DNA of 64,000 bases from Callorhinus ursinus (GCF_003265705.1 NW_020313056.1:8179149-8243148); one strand, 5' to 3'; counted from the stretch's first letter, positions 1-11,034 are shown. The notes: generated by a model not told the origin, from the letters alone. Made by a program: numbers and translations.

Positions 1-214
1 ATGAGGAGACACAGCCAGGAAAGGAAGTGGCCCTGTCATCTGAGAATCACACATGCCCTCCTAACATAGTTTAGCACCTCGACTGGATGGATGGCTGGTT
101 TGGGGTCAGCCAAACACCTCCCTGAGATGGAATAACTAACTGGGGACGAAGCCAAGGCCCACAGCCCTGGAGACTGAGTGCATAGCGTTTCAGTCTCCAG
201 CCGGGGACTGCACT

Positions 215-320
215 GTGGTCTTGCATTTTATACTTCCCAACAGCCCTGCAAGCCTCGCATTACCCCATTTCACAGATGAGGAAATGGCTGTTCAGAGAGC
301 AAAAAGAGGTAAAATCAGTG
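215..320 (-). mobile_element. MIR SINE fragment
   Basis: The block 'catttcacagatgaggaaa' at 266-284 is the antisense MIR core, preceded by the usual 'caacagccctgcaag' segment. An ancient, inactive tRNA-derived SINE; edges approximate. Confidence 0.75.
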
Positions 321-364
321 AATACCCAATACAGAATGCTGGCTTGGACACAGCTGATAAGAAG

Positions 365-455
365 CTTTTGAATCTTGCATCTGCTGCTTACTTGCTTTCA
401 GGCCTTGGGCAAGTTGCTTAACCCCCTGGTGTCAGCCTGGATGCTTTCCAGTGAG
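365..455 (+). mobile_element. MIR SINE fragment
   Basis: The sense MIR core 'ccttgggcaagttgcttaa' lies at about 403-421. It sits head-on to the antisense MIR just upstream, so they are two separate insertions. Confidence 0.7.
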
Positions 456-549
456 AAAAACCCAACTGAAAGTGGCTTTCACAGAATGGGGAATTTACTG
501 GCTCATGAAACTGGGAAGTCCAAAAGTGGCTTGCTTCAGGCATTGCCCT

Positions 550-780
550 ATCCAGAAGCTCAAACAATACCGTCATGACTCTCTCCAGCTCTCTTATCTG
601 CTGCCCGCTGTGTTAACTTCAGGCTCAGATAGGCTCTCCCCCTGAGGTCGCCAGGATGGCCCCAGCGGCTCCAGGCTCACATCCTGCCAGCCCAGCAACC
701 CCAATGGAAAGAGTGCTTCTTTTCCCTGGTGGTCTCAGCGCAAGTCCTGGCCTTGAATCTCATTGGTCAATTGAGTCACA
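550..780. mobile_element. Old interspersed repeat, 'cacatcctgccagcccagcaa' type
   Basis: Matches the middle of the repeat seen in full at 45485-46090: a 'ctccaggctcacatcctgcc' block, then 'gcgcaagtcctggccttgaa' and 'ctcattggtcaattga'. I recognise the pattern as an old mammalian interspersed repeat but cannot name the family. Confidence 0.5.
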
Positions 781-799
781 CATCTCCACACCAATCTCT

Positions 800-960
800 C
801 TGTCCAAGAGAAATATTGGCAAATGAAGAAACTGAGGCCCAGAGAGGTCAACTTCTTAACCAAGGTCACACAGCTATAAGTAGCAAAGTGGGATTTAAAT
901 ATGAGCAGTCTGATTTTAGCACCTGTGCTCTTGGCCATGATGCTCCACGGTCTCTCCAAG
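800..960 (-). mobile_element. MIR SINE
   Basis: A long antisense MIR: 'gaaactgaggcccagagagg' at 828-847, then 'ccaaggtcacacagct' and the degenerate internal promoter side ending near 'tgctccac'. Nearly full core length. Confidence 0.85.
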
Positions 961-1029
961 AACTCCCATGAGCACTAAACAAATAATCACCATGAAAAGA
1001 TCAGAATAGTGATAATTGTCACTTACACT

Positions 1030-1200
1030 GACACGGTGGAGCCTGCATTATTTTCCCCCATTTGAACTGAGGCACAGAAAGGTTAAGGAACTCACACTGC
1101 TAAGAAAGGATGGAGCCAGGATTTGAACCCAGTTTAGCTCTGGTTGCTGCCCCCAGTTTTGACATTCTGTCCATAGATACAAGTTCTGCACTGTTTCAGA
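1030..1200 (-). mobile_element. MIR SINE
   Basis: The antisense core 'actgaggcacagaaaggtta' is followed by 'ggagccaggatttgaaccca'. It lies about 70 bp from the preceding MIR in the same orientation, so the two are independent or a split pair. Confidence 0.8.
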
Positions 1201-1239
1201 ATTCTGAGCAAAGTTTGCAGTCCAGAAGCTCCTCACTCA

Positions 1240-1630
1240 CATCCTTACTGGACTCTCCCACCTCTCCACCCCCAGAAAATATTTTAGACTACTCCAAGCC
1301 ATTAAAAATAAAAACAAAAATAAATCCATAAATCTAATCTGGAGCTGCCTATCTTGAAGGATGACTGCCTGGGTGAGAGGAGTGGAGGGGGGTGGGGGGG
1401 TGGAAAAAGCGCTCAGGGGAAACTAGGGGAATCACGTGTGTTCTGAGAAAGGAGGGTCAGAGGCACGGGGGAAGGTTCCAGAAGGGAAGTTAAACTGGAG
1501 GATGGAAACTAGACCAGGCCCCATGCTTTCAGCAAAGGAGGAGTCCGGGAGGGTTTCCAGAGGCCACTGCAACTTCTCCTACCCTTTAGTTTAGAGGGTT
1601 GGAGGTGGCGGGGACACCTTCATTGCACAC
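1240..1630. other. Unassigned sequence
   Basis: No repeat or exon recognised. It contains a G-rich stretch at about 1384-1402 and several AATAAA-like strings at 1305-1330 that do not belong to any transcript I can define. Confidence 0.4.
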
Positions 1631-1790
1631 GCAGTGATTCTGGGTAGGGGTTCTGGAATCCAGCTGACTTGGGCTTGTGTGCCCTTGGACAAGTCCTCCG
1701 CCCTCTGAGGTCCTCGGCTTTCAGTCTTCTTCCTTCAAGGCAGGGATGTGATGATCAGATGCAAGGGTGTCCAGTTCAGTCTCTAGTTCA
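1630..1790 (+). mobile_element. Possible MIR fragment
   Basis: The order 'ggaatccagctgacttggg', then 'cccttggacaagtcctccg', then a 'cctctgaggtcctcggc' block follows sense MIR, but divergence is high. Confidence 0.45.
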
Positions 1791-1799
1791 TGGCAAGGA

Positions 1800-2180
1800 A
1801 TTAATACCCATGGCTGTTGTCATTCTGACTGTGTAGGTCGCTGAGTGGAAAAAGCAGGCTGCCACAGGCTTCCAGACATTTCCATAGTGTATGTTGTAAG
1901 CTGCTGTCTACCATCTCTAATTTTTGTCCTGCCTGTGGCGGTGAGCAGGGCCAGCTTTGCGGGCATGCGTGCAATCTGTGCATATCCTTATGAAGATTTT
2001 GAACTTCTTGGTAATTTTTGAACAAGGGACCCTGTGTGTTCATTTTGAATTGGGCCTTGCAAATTATGTAGCTAGTCCTAGAGGTGAGATCTCGATTTTC
2101 AAATTCTTGAAGTTGGGCTAGAAGCCATTTCTGTCTTTGAAAATGGAAATGGTCTCTCCCCTTTATTCTGGGAGGAACCA
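1800..2180. other. Unassigned, possible ancient repeat
   Basis: Part of this stretch ('ttttgaacaagggaccctg' and 'gccttgcaaattatgtagct', about 2015-2075) resembles a dispersed mammalian sequence I have seen but cannot name. A related piece may lie at 44670-44730. The minus strand is open for 126 codons, but no domain, splice context or start context supports a gene. Confidence 0.3.
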
Positions 2181-2284
2181 CTGCTCTTGGGGGGAAGTCC
2201 TAAAACACTGGCATTGTCCAGATACAATGATTCCCCATACTGGATTGTATACTATTGTTTAGTAACAGAAATTAGAATAGCTGT

Positions 2285-2465
2285 GTGTATTGGGTGTTAA
2301 CTGTGGGCCAGGTTCTGTGCTAAGCTAGCATTTTTACCTCCATCATCTCTCTAGATCTTCCCAACAAACCTGTGAGTGGGTCTGTCATTAACCTAATTTC
2401 AAGATGAGGAAACAGAATGGTTATGTAACTTGTCCACTGTCACAGAGCCGTGTTGGCATAATGAG
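2285..2465 (-). mobile_element. MIR SINE
   Basis: The full antisense order is present: 'ggccaggttctgtgctaagc', 'cccaacaaacctgtgagtgg', 'caagatgaggaaacagaa', then 'gtccactgtcacagagcc'. Confidence 0.8.
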
Positions 2466-2469
2466 TCGA

Positions 2470-3140
2470 GTGGGTCTTTACGTTCTAAGCTTACATTTAG
2501 ATAGAAATGTTCTGGGAATCCTTGGGAGAGATGTATGTCTTTTTGATCAAGTATTGCTCTAGTAGTTTTTGTATTTGAAAATGGAAATAGCCGATCATTT
2601 GAGACCCGACTGTGTAGAGAAGGAGACCCTGACCCAAACTTTTCTTCTTCTTTTGCTGGAGGCAGACATGTGGAGAGGACCCACACTTGGAGTGACCGCA
2701 GGCAGAGGGACCGAGACCAGGGGGAATGTGCTTACAACTCTGAGGCTGTCCTCACCTGGGCTGTGGGGACCACACAGTGGATGGAGCTCCCCCACTGCCC
2801 ATATCTGGGGTAGGTAAGGAAGAGGAGGGTTCAAAATTCTAGAGAGAAAGGGTCAGGAAGCCTCCCGCCAGGAGAGGTAGGCTGGCTCCCACAACATGGT
2901 GGCAGGCTGGAGAGAAAGGACGGTAAACACCAGCATGAGAGAAAGAATGATCCAGGTACCTGGGCTCAAGGAGCTATTTGTTTACAGATTCATTTTGCTT
3001 GTTCCTTTTCTGCATTGTAATTCCACCTGTTATTGCCAAGGCTTTAATAAAATTTCATCCCCTTCTATGGACTCATCTGAGCTTTGGGGTCAGATATTAA
3101 TTGTCACCAACATAAAATCTCCTCTTTTTTTCATAGAAAT
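2470..3140. other. Unassigned sequence
   Basis: Open frames on both strands (2399-2834) overlap each other and show no exon borders or recognisable protein. No repeat identified with confidence. Confidence 0.35.
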
Positions 3141-3144
3141 AGGA

Positions 3145-3665
3145 TTGCCGCCAGGCAAATGGCTGCCCAGCCAAAGACTACATTTCCCAGCTTCCCTTGC
3201 AGCTAGATATGCCATGTGACTACATGCTGGCCAATAAGACAGGGATGGAAGTGATGCGCTCTACTTCTAAATCACACCCTCCAAGACTCAGGGGGTGCTG
3301 GGGGTGGGGGACGGGGGATGTTCTTTCTTTCACATTTTCCTCCATCCTGCTGCCTGCAATGTGGACATAGTGGGCTCCAACTTGAACTGTGCATTCAAGG
3401 GCAACAATGCAAGGGAAACAAGAGAACAAGATAGAGGGAGCCTGGGACCCTGACTCTGAGGAGCTGCCCCATCCTCCCCAAACTGATCACACACAGATTG
3501 TTACATGAGAGAGACATAAAAAAAGGGCTGCTATTCAGCTGATATGCATAGATCTGGTCATCCTGGTTGCTTACAGGCATCGTTCTGATTGTTAGAAATG
3601 AACTGCTTTGTTGAAGCCGATGTTAGTGGTGGTCTTAGTTATGATAATTGAGCCTATATTCCAAT
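3145..3665 (+). mobile_element. Old LTR-like repeat
   Basis: The 5' part has 'actacatttcccagcttccc', 'gccatgtgactacatgctgg' and 'ccaataagacagggatgga'. The 3' part has 'ttgttgaagccgatgtta' and 'ataattgagcctatattcc'. This order recurs in about ten copies in the window, some inverted. It has a CCAAT-like block and an AATAAA region near the 3' end, as LTRs do. The family is not assigned; MaLR/ERVL is the best guess. Confidence 0.55.
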
Positions 3666-4060
3666 GAACCCAGCCATGATCTCAGGGGCTGTTAAGGAAG
3701 AGGGCAGGCTACTGCTGCCAGGTCAAGACGGTGTTGGGGACAGGAGCAGCATCCTGGTGCAGGCAATTAAAAACTGGTAGTGGAGGGCAGTGGAAGTCCT
3801 GAGAGAGATGGCTCACTATGGTCGCTAAGCAGCCCCAAGGACAGTCCATGGGACATGTAAACATCCTGCCAGAGATTCTGAGTAATATCCTGCAGAAAGA
3901 ACCTGATAAAAATTTGGTCTTCTTATAGTCATGGGGTCCTCCCGGAAATTTGGGGTATAGCTGGAGTTATAAACAGTGCCCAGCTGATGTTAATTCCCTT
4001 CTGAGGCAGATGCTTTTGGTTGTCTATCTACCCACCATTCCCTTTCCCTTTCCCCTTCTT
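3666..4060. other. Unassigned sequence
   Basis: Between two LTR-like repeats. No gene, exon or repeat recognised. Confidence 0.35.
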
Positions 4061-4450
4061 CTTGGTTGACAGAGCCCACCCGTTATCACAGAGGCTGAAA
4101 AAGTGAGATGTTCCTTTTAGAAGCCACCTTTGCAGTCCAAGCATGGCTATATGACTCTATCCCAGCCATGGGATATGAGGCAAAGTCTGCCCAGGAGCTT
4201 CTGGGAAAGACTTTTTCTTCTCATAAGAGAGACACATGAGAGGAAGTGTGCCTTTTCTTTGCCAGGCTAAGGCTGGAGGAACAGAGAGATAGACAGCACC
4301 TGGGTCCTTGGCAACATCGTTGGGTTGTTAAACTGTCCCTGGAACCACCTAGTTCTAGATGTCTTTGTAAAGACCATAAATGGTTTTGTTGTTAAAGCCA
4401 CTTTGGGTTGGCTTTTTTTGTTACTCTCAGCCCAAAACATGCTAACTGAT
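4060..4450 (+). mobile_element. Old LTR-like repeat
   Basis: Same family order as 3145-3665: 'tctgggaaagactttttctt', 'gagagacacatgagaggaag', and a 3' end with 'gttgttaaagccactttggg' and 'catgctaactgat'. Its 5' half is diverged. Confidence 0.55.
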
Positions 4451-4744
4451 CCACTGCCTTTGGCTTCTTTCTCTACTTTCCTCCAGCCCTATGGGTCTCA
4501 AGTTGAACCACATGCCTTCTCCAGAGCACCAGTTGCTTTGGAAGTCAAGATCTCTTGGAAACCACCTGCGTCAGCTTGTCACCACTGTCCTAAATAAGAA
4601 ACTCCCTGTCACTCTTTACTTCTTTATTTCAGGAGTAAGATCTGTATCTAATGGGGTGAGAGCAGAACTTCAGCCTTTGTGCGAACCTCATTTTGGCACG
4701 GATCGATCCTCTAGGATTGGTCCCATCAGGTCACCTCTCAGCTG

Positions 4745-4872
4745 ACTAGGAGCCCCTCACAGGCATGGACTGTGTAGTATTCATCCAGGCACATCTCCAG
4801 GGTAGCTCAGGACCTGGGCAAAAGGAGGTGCTCCCTGAATCATTGTTGAATGAATACATGAAAGAATGAAGC
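4745..4872 (+). mobile_element. L2 LINE, 3' end
   Basis: Ends with the L2 3' signature 'ggtgctccctgaatcattg' followed by 'ttgaatgaatacatgaa', preceded by 'ggcatggactgtgtagtatt'. Confidence 0.65.
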
Positions 4873-5154
4873 ATCTAAACCCAATGTTATCACCTCCCTA
4901 AACAGAGCCGATTTCCCTCCTCACTGTCCTCCTACGCTACTCTAGGACAAGCCAGTTCTTGCAGAAATAGAGCCGGGAAGAAAAAGTCAACCCAACTCTC
5001 CTTGCAAAGCAGCTTCTAATCCTTCCCTTAAAATGCCTTTAACCCACTCGCTGTCAGCCTCCATTCTGGCTCAGCACCAAGCCAGCTCTGACCCAGGTCT
5101 TCTCAAGGAAGGGAAAAAGGGAGGAGGGAGAGAAGGATGGAAACTGTATTTAAG
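4873..5154. other. Unassigned sequence
   Basis: No repeat or gene recognised up to the TSD of the following SINE. Confidence 0.35.
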
Positions 5155-5164
5155 ACACTTCCAG

Positions 5165-5365
5165 GGCGCCTGGGTGGCTCAGTTGGTTAAGCGACTGCCT
5201 TCGGCTCGGGTCATGATCCTGGAGTCCCGGGATCGAGTTCCGCATTGGGCTCCCTGCTCAGCAGGGAGTCTGCTTCTCCCTCTGACCCTCTTCCCTCTCG
5301 TGCTCTCTGTCTCTCATTCTCTCTCTCTCAAATAAATAAATAAGATCTTTAAAAAAAAAAAAAAC
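5165..5365 (+). mobile_element. Can-SINE (tRNA-Lys-derived)
   Basis: Full-length carnivore SINE: head 'gcgcctgggtggctcagttg', the 'ctgctcagcagggag' block, a CT-rich tail, 'aaataaataaataagatctt' and poly-A. It is flanked by a perfect 10-bp TSD, 'acacttccag', at 5155-5164 and 5366-5375. Confidence 0.97.
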
Positions 5366-5375
5366 ACACTTCCAG

Positions 5376-5620
5376 AAACATGGAAGAAGTAAAGATAGAA
5401 GAAATCCAGAGCGGGCCTTCTCTCCACTTGGAGTTCTAAGTGCTAACATTGGGGGCAGGACATTTTTATTTTTCTCAGTTCTTTTTCTATCACAAAAGGA
5501 ATACACATTTGATGAAGAGATCTTGGAATGTGCATGTGAAAGAGAGAACACTCACTTCTTTGTCTCACTGCTTATGATGCTCGCTGTGCTAACATTTTGT
5601 GCGTGTGTTTTCACCTTTCT
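5376..5620. other. Unassigned sequence
   Basis: No repeat or gene recognised between the SINE and the pyrimidine-rich tract. Confidence 0.35.
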
Positions 5621-5624
5621 TGAG

Positions 5625-5740
5625 TTCACCTCTTCCTCTCTACCTCCATCTCCCCCTACCTCAACCCCTCTCCTCTCTTCTACTCTGTCTGTCTGTCTGT
5701 CTCCAGGTCTCTGATTCTTTCTCTCTTTCTCTCTCAAACT
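5625..5740. repeat. Pyrimidine-rich low-complexity tract with (TCTG)n
   Basis: CT-rich DNA with a short 'tctgtctgtctgtct' core at about 5688-5702. The open frames here (5552-5737 minus, 5599-5871 plus) are products of this composition. Confidence 0.75.
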
Positions 5741-5984
5741 TAACTGTTTCCAAGTTCTTCACCCTTCAGAGGGAGGTCATTCCTCCCGTTAAGAACCCAT
5801 CCATGTGGTCTAATTTCCATCTCACGAGACAGCTGGAAATCAAGTCGCCTTCCCTCCACAGTGCTTTCTAGAAACCCAAATACAGTGTCCTCTATGAACT
5901 CTGGCTGTCACCACCTCTCCTTGCTGTAAGTTGTTGCTTCAGTCTCCTCTCCAGCTCCCTCTTGCTCTTCACAGGTCAGCGCAG

Positions 5985-6150
5985 AATGCTTTCGGCTGCA
6001 AGGAACATTTGATCTGACTAATGGCAGCTTGAGCAGGTCAGGGTTTATTTTCTGCACAGAAGAAGTCTGGGGAGAGGTGTTCTCTTGTCATGCTGATGAC
6101 CTGCCCGCATTTCCTTAGCACACGGTGTTCACACCTGCAGCTCTCTGGCT
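5985..6150. mobile_element. Old interspersed repeat, 'ggctgcaagga' type
   Basis: Begins 'gaatgctttcggctgcaagg' and continues 'cagggtttattttctgcaca', matching the start of the family seen at 8455, 14645 and 45485. Family name not known to me. Confidence 0.5.
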
Positions 6151-6159
6151 GAAAGTTTT

Positions 6160-6525
6160 CTCTGGCCATGGGAGTACACTCAGCTCCCTGTAGGGCCTGG
6201 CCAAGAGTGTTGGGGAGTTTGTGTCTTCAGAAGCAGCCCTCAATCAGTAACAAATGCAAGTTGGTAAGTACCCCAGTTCCTTGTCCCTTGGGGAGGGCAA
6301 CTCAGAGGCGTGTTCTGCAAACTCTCCCAGCGGTTCCCAATGAGAGGGACCCCCACTTGCCCACAGTGGTGACCTGACCTGCTCATGAATGCCCCTTCAC
6401 TTCCCCATCTCATTTCCCCACTCCTGAGCGGATGCCTCCTGAGATCGCCTCTTGAGTAATTTACTTGCATTCAAATCCTTGCCTCAGAATTGGCTTCTGG
6501 AGGAACTCAGCCCAAGACAGCACAC
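6160..6525 (+). mobile_element. Old LTR-like repeat (second type)
   Basis: Shares its 3' part with 11890-12145: 'tcacttccccatctcatttc', then 'gagtaatttacttgcattc', then 'cttgcctcagaattggcttc' and 'actcagcccaagacag'. The latter end is typical of an LTR terminus; family unassigned. Confidence 0.5.
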
Positions 6526-6955
6526 TTTTGGCTTTTCCTTTTGTCTAACTCAAAGGCTTCAAACAGAAGTAACTCTCTGACCACTGTGACTCCACAAAGT
6601 TCTAGCATCTTTAAAATAGCACTGCATCCCAACTTCTAGTCCTCAAGACGTCAAAAATATTGGGTTTCCATCCAGGGGCCTCTATTATACCTGCTTTGTA
6701 CCAGGTACTTTGCATACACAATAAAGTGATGTTAGGAGCCCTCTGGCCCTCTGAATCACTCAGCCAAGTTCAGAGGTCATCCAGCAGTTGGGGACAGCCA
6801 CCTTTCCTTTCAATAAAATGGCACCCCATCCCATTCCTACCTTGCACAGCCCCGTCCCCTCAGCTCCAAGTCTGTAGAGCCATGAGTCTAGCCTGAACTG
6901 AGTGATGGAAGGGAGGGAGGGTATAAAAGACATCTGAATCGAATCTGAGATTGAA
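6526..6955. other. Unassigned sequence
   Basis: No confident repeat or exon. The 78-codon frame at 6660-6896 has no supporting features. Confidence 0.35.
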
Positions 6956-6959
6956 ATTA

Positions 6960-7300
6960 TTTCAAGTACATTTTCACTGAAATATAATACATATAGAGAA
7001 AAGTAAAGGTGTTGTAAGTACAGAGCTCAAAGAGTTTCCACAAACTGAACATACTCATATATCCTGCATCCAGATGAAGATACAGAACTCTACCAGGCCC
7101 CTAGAAAGCCACCTTGTACCTCTTTTCATCACTTCCCCAGTTCAAGGCCTACCATCACCCTGACATCTAACACCCTGGATTAGTTTGGCCCGTTTTTGAA
7201 CTTTACATAAATGGAATCATGCAGTGTACACACTTTCATTTCTGCCTTCTTTAGCTCAACATCATAGCTCACGAGATTCATCTGTGTTGGGGGGAGTTGT
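6960..7300 (-). mobile_element. L1 LINE 3' UTR fragment (L1M type)
   Basis: Antisense L1 3' UTR pattern: 'catccagatgaagatacaga', 'tttacataaatggaatcatg' and 'tttctgccttctttagctca'. Related pieces lie at 21000-21485, 36600-36900 and 46745-47130. Old and inactive. Confidence 0.65.
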
Positions 7301-7424
7301 GGCTCACTTGTTGAGACTAACATTTTAACTTGAGTTTTAAATTTTGAAAGCTGAAATGAGACAGCTTTGGTAACAAAAATAGCCTGACAAGGAATGGCAG
7401 AAAGGTAGGTTGAGGAACCCCGCC

Positions 7425-7640
7425 CCTAAAGAGCTGCATGATTTGGGGGAAATGACCTAACTTCTTGTTTCTCTGTTCCTATAAAATGGGAATAATATGG
7501 GTTCCTACCTCCTAAGGTCATGAGGATTTAGTGAGCCAACATATCTGGGGTGTTTAGGGTTGTGCCTGGTATGTAGGGAGCACTCTGTGAGGACTTACTA
7601 CTACTACTACCACCATTACTCAATGATTTTTATTATTACC
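7425..7640 (+). mobile_element. MIR SINE, near full length
   Basis: Sense MIR order: 'catgatttgggggaaatgac', 'cctataaaatgggaataata', 'ttcctacctcctaaggtcat', 'ggtatgtagggagcactctg', ending in a 'tttttattatta' tail. Confidence 0.85.
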
Positions 7641-7779
7641 CAGAGGGGAAAGGGAGGTTTCAACAGAGGATATTTGGCCGTAGTTATTATAAAAATAAAA
7701 ACAATTTCATAGTTACATCTCAACGAGTTGAGACATATCACTAAACCGGTTAGACATGTGTCATCTCAGTTAAAGTGCA

Positions 7780-7900
7780 CATCAACCTTGAGAAGCTAAT
7801 ATGATAATGCTCATTTGACAGATGAGAGGCAACTCCCTCAGGGTCACACACTGGGTGCGTGGTGGAGCCAGGGTCTCCCTGACCATGGAATCCTGTTCTT
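7780..7900 (-). mobile_element. MIR fragment
   Basis: 'catttgacagatgagaggca' followed by 'ctcagggtcacacactgggt' and 'ggtggagccagggtctccct' is antisense MIR. Confidence 0.7.
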
Positions 7901-7904
7901 CTCT

Positions 7905-8450
7905 TTGTCCCCTGCTGGATCTAGCCATCTTCAGGATGTTTGCTGGGGTGACTTCGCTGGGCTGCCTTTGGCATGACCACACCCCTCCCCCCCCACCCCA
8001 TGCAGTGTTTTCTTTAGAACTTACCAGACTGTTTTCTGTGTTGATTTTCCCATCCACCTGACCACAGGAGGCTCAGTCATTCTTGTAGGTTTCAAGAAAT
8101 TTGTGAATTACCAGGTGAGTCAGTCATACTCAGAAAACACATCCTAAGGTAGCTCCACTGTGGCAGTATGGTGGCTGGGAATGTGGCGGGGCCGGGGGGG
8201 GGTGTTGGCTGAAATTAGTCAACGGAGGTAATAGAATTCTCCCACTACAAATCATGAAATTGGTTCTAACCAACAGGAACAGAAGAGGAACTTGTTAGAA
8301 GGACACAAGGCACTTTATAGAAATAGAAAGAACTTTCTAGAGAGAAAGCTCCAGAAGCAAGTTTGAAAAGGATTGGAAACAGGATGCCCCGGAGGGTCTT
8401 GGCTGCATAAACTGGCTAGTGTTCTCTTCAGCTCTGATGATGTGTCACTT
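7905..8450. other. Unassigned sequence
   Basis: Contains short C- and G-rich runs (7983-7998, 8187-8202). No gene or repeat family recognised. Confidence 0.35.
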
Positions 8451-8454
8451 AGCA

Positions 8455-8690
8455 TGTTTTGGCTGCAAGTAACAGAAAACTCAGCTCAAACTGGCTTAAG
8501 CAGTAAGGGAGTTGGTTGGTAGGGCAATTCCAGGGTGGGTTGACTCAGAGGTTTAAGAATGTACTTGAGAACCCAGGTTCTCTTTCTTTCTTCCTCTACC
8601 ATCCACGTATTAGCTTCATTTGAAAGCTTGTTCCCTCTATGGCTGTCAGTAGTAATCAAGCTATAACATTGTTAACACCCAGTAAGGGAT
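8455..8690. mobile_element. Old interspersed repeat, 'ggctgcaagtaacagaaaac' type
   Basis: Opens with 'ggctgcaagtaacagaaaac' and 'tcaaactggcttaagcagta', the best-preserved start of this family in the window. Other copies: 550, 5985, 14645, 45485 and 58985. Confidence 0.6.
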
Positions 8691-8716
8691 GAAAGAGAGA
8701 AAGAGGCTTCCCTTGG

Positions 8717-8743
<27 letters not shown>

Positions 8744-8748
<5 letters not shown>

Positions 8749-8950
8749 CTAAAGATTTATTTATTCGAGAGAGAGTGTGTGAGCAGGGGAGAGGGGAAGA
8801 GGTGCAGAGGGAGAAGGCGAGAGAGAATCTCAAGCAGACTCAAGCAGAGTGAGGAGCCCAACACAGGGCTCGATCCCACCACCCTGAGATCGTGACCTGA
8901 GCCAAAATCAAGAGTTGGAGGCTTAACCAACTGAGCCACCCAGGCACCGC
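8744..8950 (-). mobile_element. Can-SINE, older type
   Basis: Minus-strand copy: 'aaagatttatttattcgag' tail side, then 'ggctcgatcccaccaccctg' and the head 'aaccaactgagccacccagg'. It abuts a (CT)n run at 8718-8743. Its 'aaaatcaagagttggaggct' segment marks an older subfamily. No clean TSD seen. Confidence 0.93.
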
Positions 8951-9124
8951 CCCTCTGCCCCCCCCACCCCCCCTCCCCCGCCAGCTCTCTCTTAAGAGTA
9001 AGGAGGCATTTCTGCCAGATGCCTCCCAGAGATCTGTCCAGGTATCTCAGTGGGCCCAACTGGCTTGGGCCTGTTCACTCCTGAACCAATCATCAGGAAG
9101 AGGCACAGGGGTGATTCTTGGCTC

Positions 9125-9325
9125 CCAGAGGACATTTGGTAATGTTGGGAGACATTTTCAGGTATCACAACTAAGGAAGTGTTAGTGGCATCTCATGGGT
9201 GGAAGTCAGGGATGCAGATAAATATCTTACAATGCCCAGGACAGCCCCGCCCCCTCTTCACACACTACAGAAAATGATTTGTTCCAAATGTCAATGTGCA
9301 GAGGTTGGGAAACCCTGGGTTAGAC
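9125..9325 (+). mobile_element. hAT-like DNA transposon fragment
   Basis: 'gaggacatttggtaatgttg', 'ggagacattttcaggtatca', 'aatgcccaggacagcccc' and 'gaggttgggaaaccctgg' follow a common non-autonomous mammalian DNA transposon. Further copies lie at 14970-15115 and 31240-31430, both inverted. Confidence 0.6.
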
Positions 9326-9329
9326 TAAT

Positions 9330-9834
9330 CACGCCTGCCCTGTACCTGAGGCATAATCGCTGGTGGGGAGGCACCGACAGTGTCCATTGCAAACTTTTTT
9401 CCAGAAATTTTTTGTCACTCCATTTGAGATTAAAATTTCATAGAGGTTTTGTTTGTTGTGGCCTGGGTCACTTGCCCATTCATAGGCTAATAGCGAGCAA
9501 GGCACCCGTGGTTGACCACTAGTTCCCCCACAGGAAGACTGGGGGATCCTAAGACAGGAAGTGGGAAGGGATGTTAAACAAGCAAAACAGCCCACCTCAA
9601 TTTCTCAAAGAATCTTTAGCTCTTGATGCTCCTGGAGGGGACCAGTTTCAGGTCTTATCTGGAACCCCACAAAACTGTGATGCATTTTCTCAGTGGTACT
9701 CCTCTCAAAGAAGAATATAGGAGTGGGAAAGCATGTAACATCCTGGGATGATATGGGGTAAGGGTGGGTAGAGGAAGAGTGAAATATACATTAAACTTGA
9801 CCTCAAAGATGGCTATCGTCAAGTTTTCTTGAGA
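9330..9834. other. Unassigned sequence
   Basis: No repeat or exon recognised. Open frames on both strands overlap and lack support. Confidence 0.35.
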
Positions 9835-10232
9835 TATGGGGTCTACTCTTCCACCCCCTTGAATCTGGCCAACAGGAACAGAAGAATCTGCACTGGCCTT
9901 GACCTGGGTCTGTTTTGACAAATAAAACATGTTGGAACAGATACTGGGCCATTTCGGGGCCCCCTGTCTCATATAGCCCTGAGCCTTCTTTTCTGTGGAA
10001 GAAGTCCAGGCTACTCCAAGGAGAGAGCACTGAGACACCATCTTGGATGTCCAGCCCAAGTCAAGATGGCGTCAACCCCAGTTGCCATCAGCCTGCAATG
10101 TCATGAGAGACCCCAAGTGAGAACCACTCAGCTGAGCCCCATCAACCCACAGAAGTATAAGTGATAACAATAAATTGTTGTTTTCAAGCCACTGAGTATT
10201 GAGGTGCTTTGCCATGCATCGACTGAGAGCCA
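9835..10232 (+). mobile_element. Old LTR-like repeat
   Basis: Pattern: 'cccttgaatctggccaacag', 'tgtcatgagagaccccaagt', 'cagctgagccccatcaaccc', 'ataaattgttgttttcaagc', 'cactgagtattgaggtg'. The 3' end with an AATAAA signal followed by a 'caagccactgag' block is LTR-like. An inverted relative is at 37697-38240. Confidence 0.6.
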
Positions 10233-10324
10233 AAACAATATTTAAATGCATATAAATATAAAATAAATACATACATCAAGATTTTTCTATTTTAATATTC
10301 ACTAATATTAGATCAGAAAATGCC

Positions 10325-10583
10325 GTGCTGTTGGCTTTGAAGTTGGAGGATGTGCCATGAGCCAAGGGATTCAGCTGGGCTATAGTAGCTGGAGAAGGCA
10401 AGGGAATAGATTCTCTCTGAGAGCCTCTAGAAGGAATCTGTTCTGCCAACACCTGGATTCTAGCTCCATGAGACACATTTTTTAGGACTTCCAACCTCCA
10501 GAACTATAAGATAATAATTCTGTGTTGCTTTAAGCCGCTAAAGCTCTACGAATTTGTTATAGCAGGCATAGGAAACTAGGGTA
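10325..10583 (+). mobile_element. MLT1-type LTR (ERVL-MaLR)
   Basis: The 3' half of an MLT1 LTR: 'gagagcctctagaaggaatc', 'tgccaacacctggattctag', 'gacttccaacctccagaact', 'gataataattctgtgttgct' and the terminus 'gcaggcataggaaactaggg'. It starts close behind the preceding LTR-like repeat. Confidence 0.8.
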
Positions 10584-10584
10584 T

Positions 10585-10735
10585 CACCGTGCTGAGCATC
10601 TTACACGTGGTGTCTCCGGAATTCTCCCGACCAAGGCAGGTCTGATACCATCTCTACTTTAGAATTGAGGAAGCTCGTTTTCAGAGGGATGAAGGGACTT
10701 CCTCAGGCCCCCCAGCTATTAAAATGGCAGGGCCA
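10585..10735 (-). mobile_element. MIR fragment
   Basis: 'accgtgctgagcatcttaca' then 'tctctactttagaattgagg' and 'cagagggatgaagggacttc' follow diverged antisense MIR. Confidence 0.65.
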
Positions 10736-11034
10736 GGGACACATGTTGGCCCTGCCATTTATGGTTATGCTTACAAATACCACTAGTGTAGGGTTTATGT
10801 GGACTTATGTAAACATACAGACATTGGTCTATGCCTCTGCCACGTTGCCATCTTTTTTTTAGTTGTTTGTTCCAGGGTTAACACTGTGACCACTGTGGAA
10901 GTCCCCACCAGCCATAAGATGAAAACTGCACTTTTGAAATTACAAGGGTCACTGACTCATTAGTCTTTGTTGTTATTGGCACCAGAGCATCTCATTTAAA
11001 AAGACAAAATTCGCATGGGGTTCGGGTGGGCCAG

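Noticed and set aside
1801..2181. 126-codon minus-strand frame
   Set aside because: Part of the stretch resembles a dispersed repeat and no domain is recognisable.
5552..5871. Overlapping frames around 5.6-5.9 kb
   Set aside because: Both strands are open because of pyrimidine-rich low-complexity DNA.
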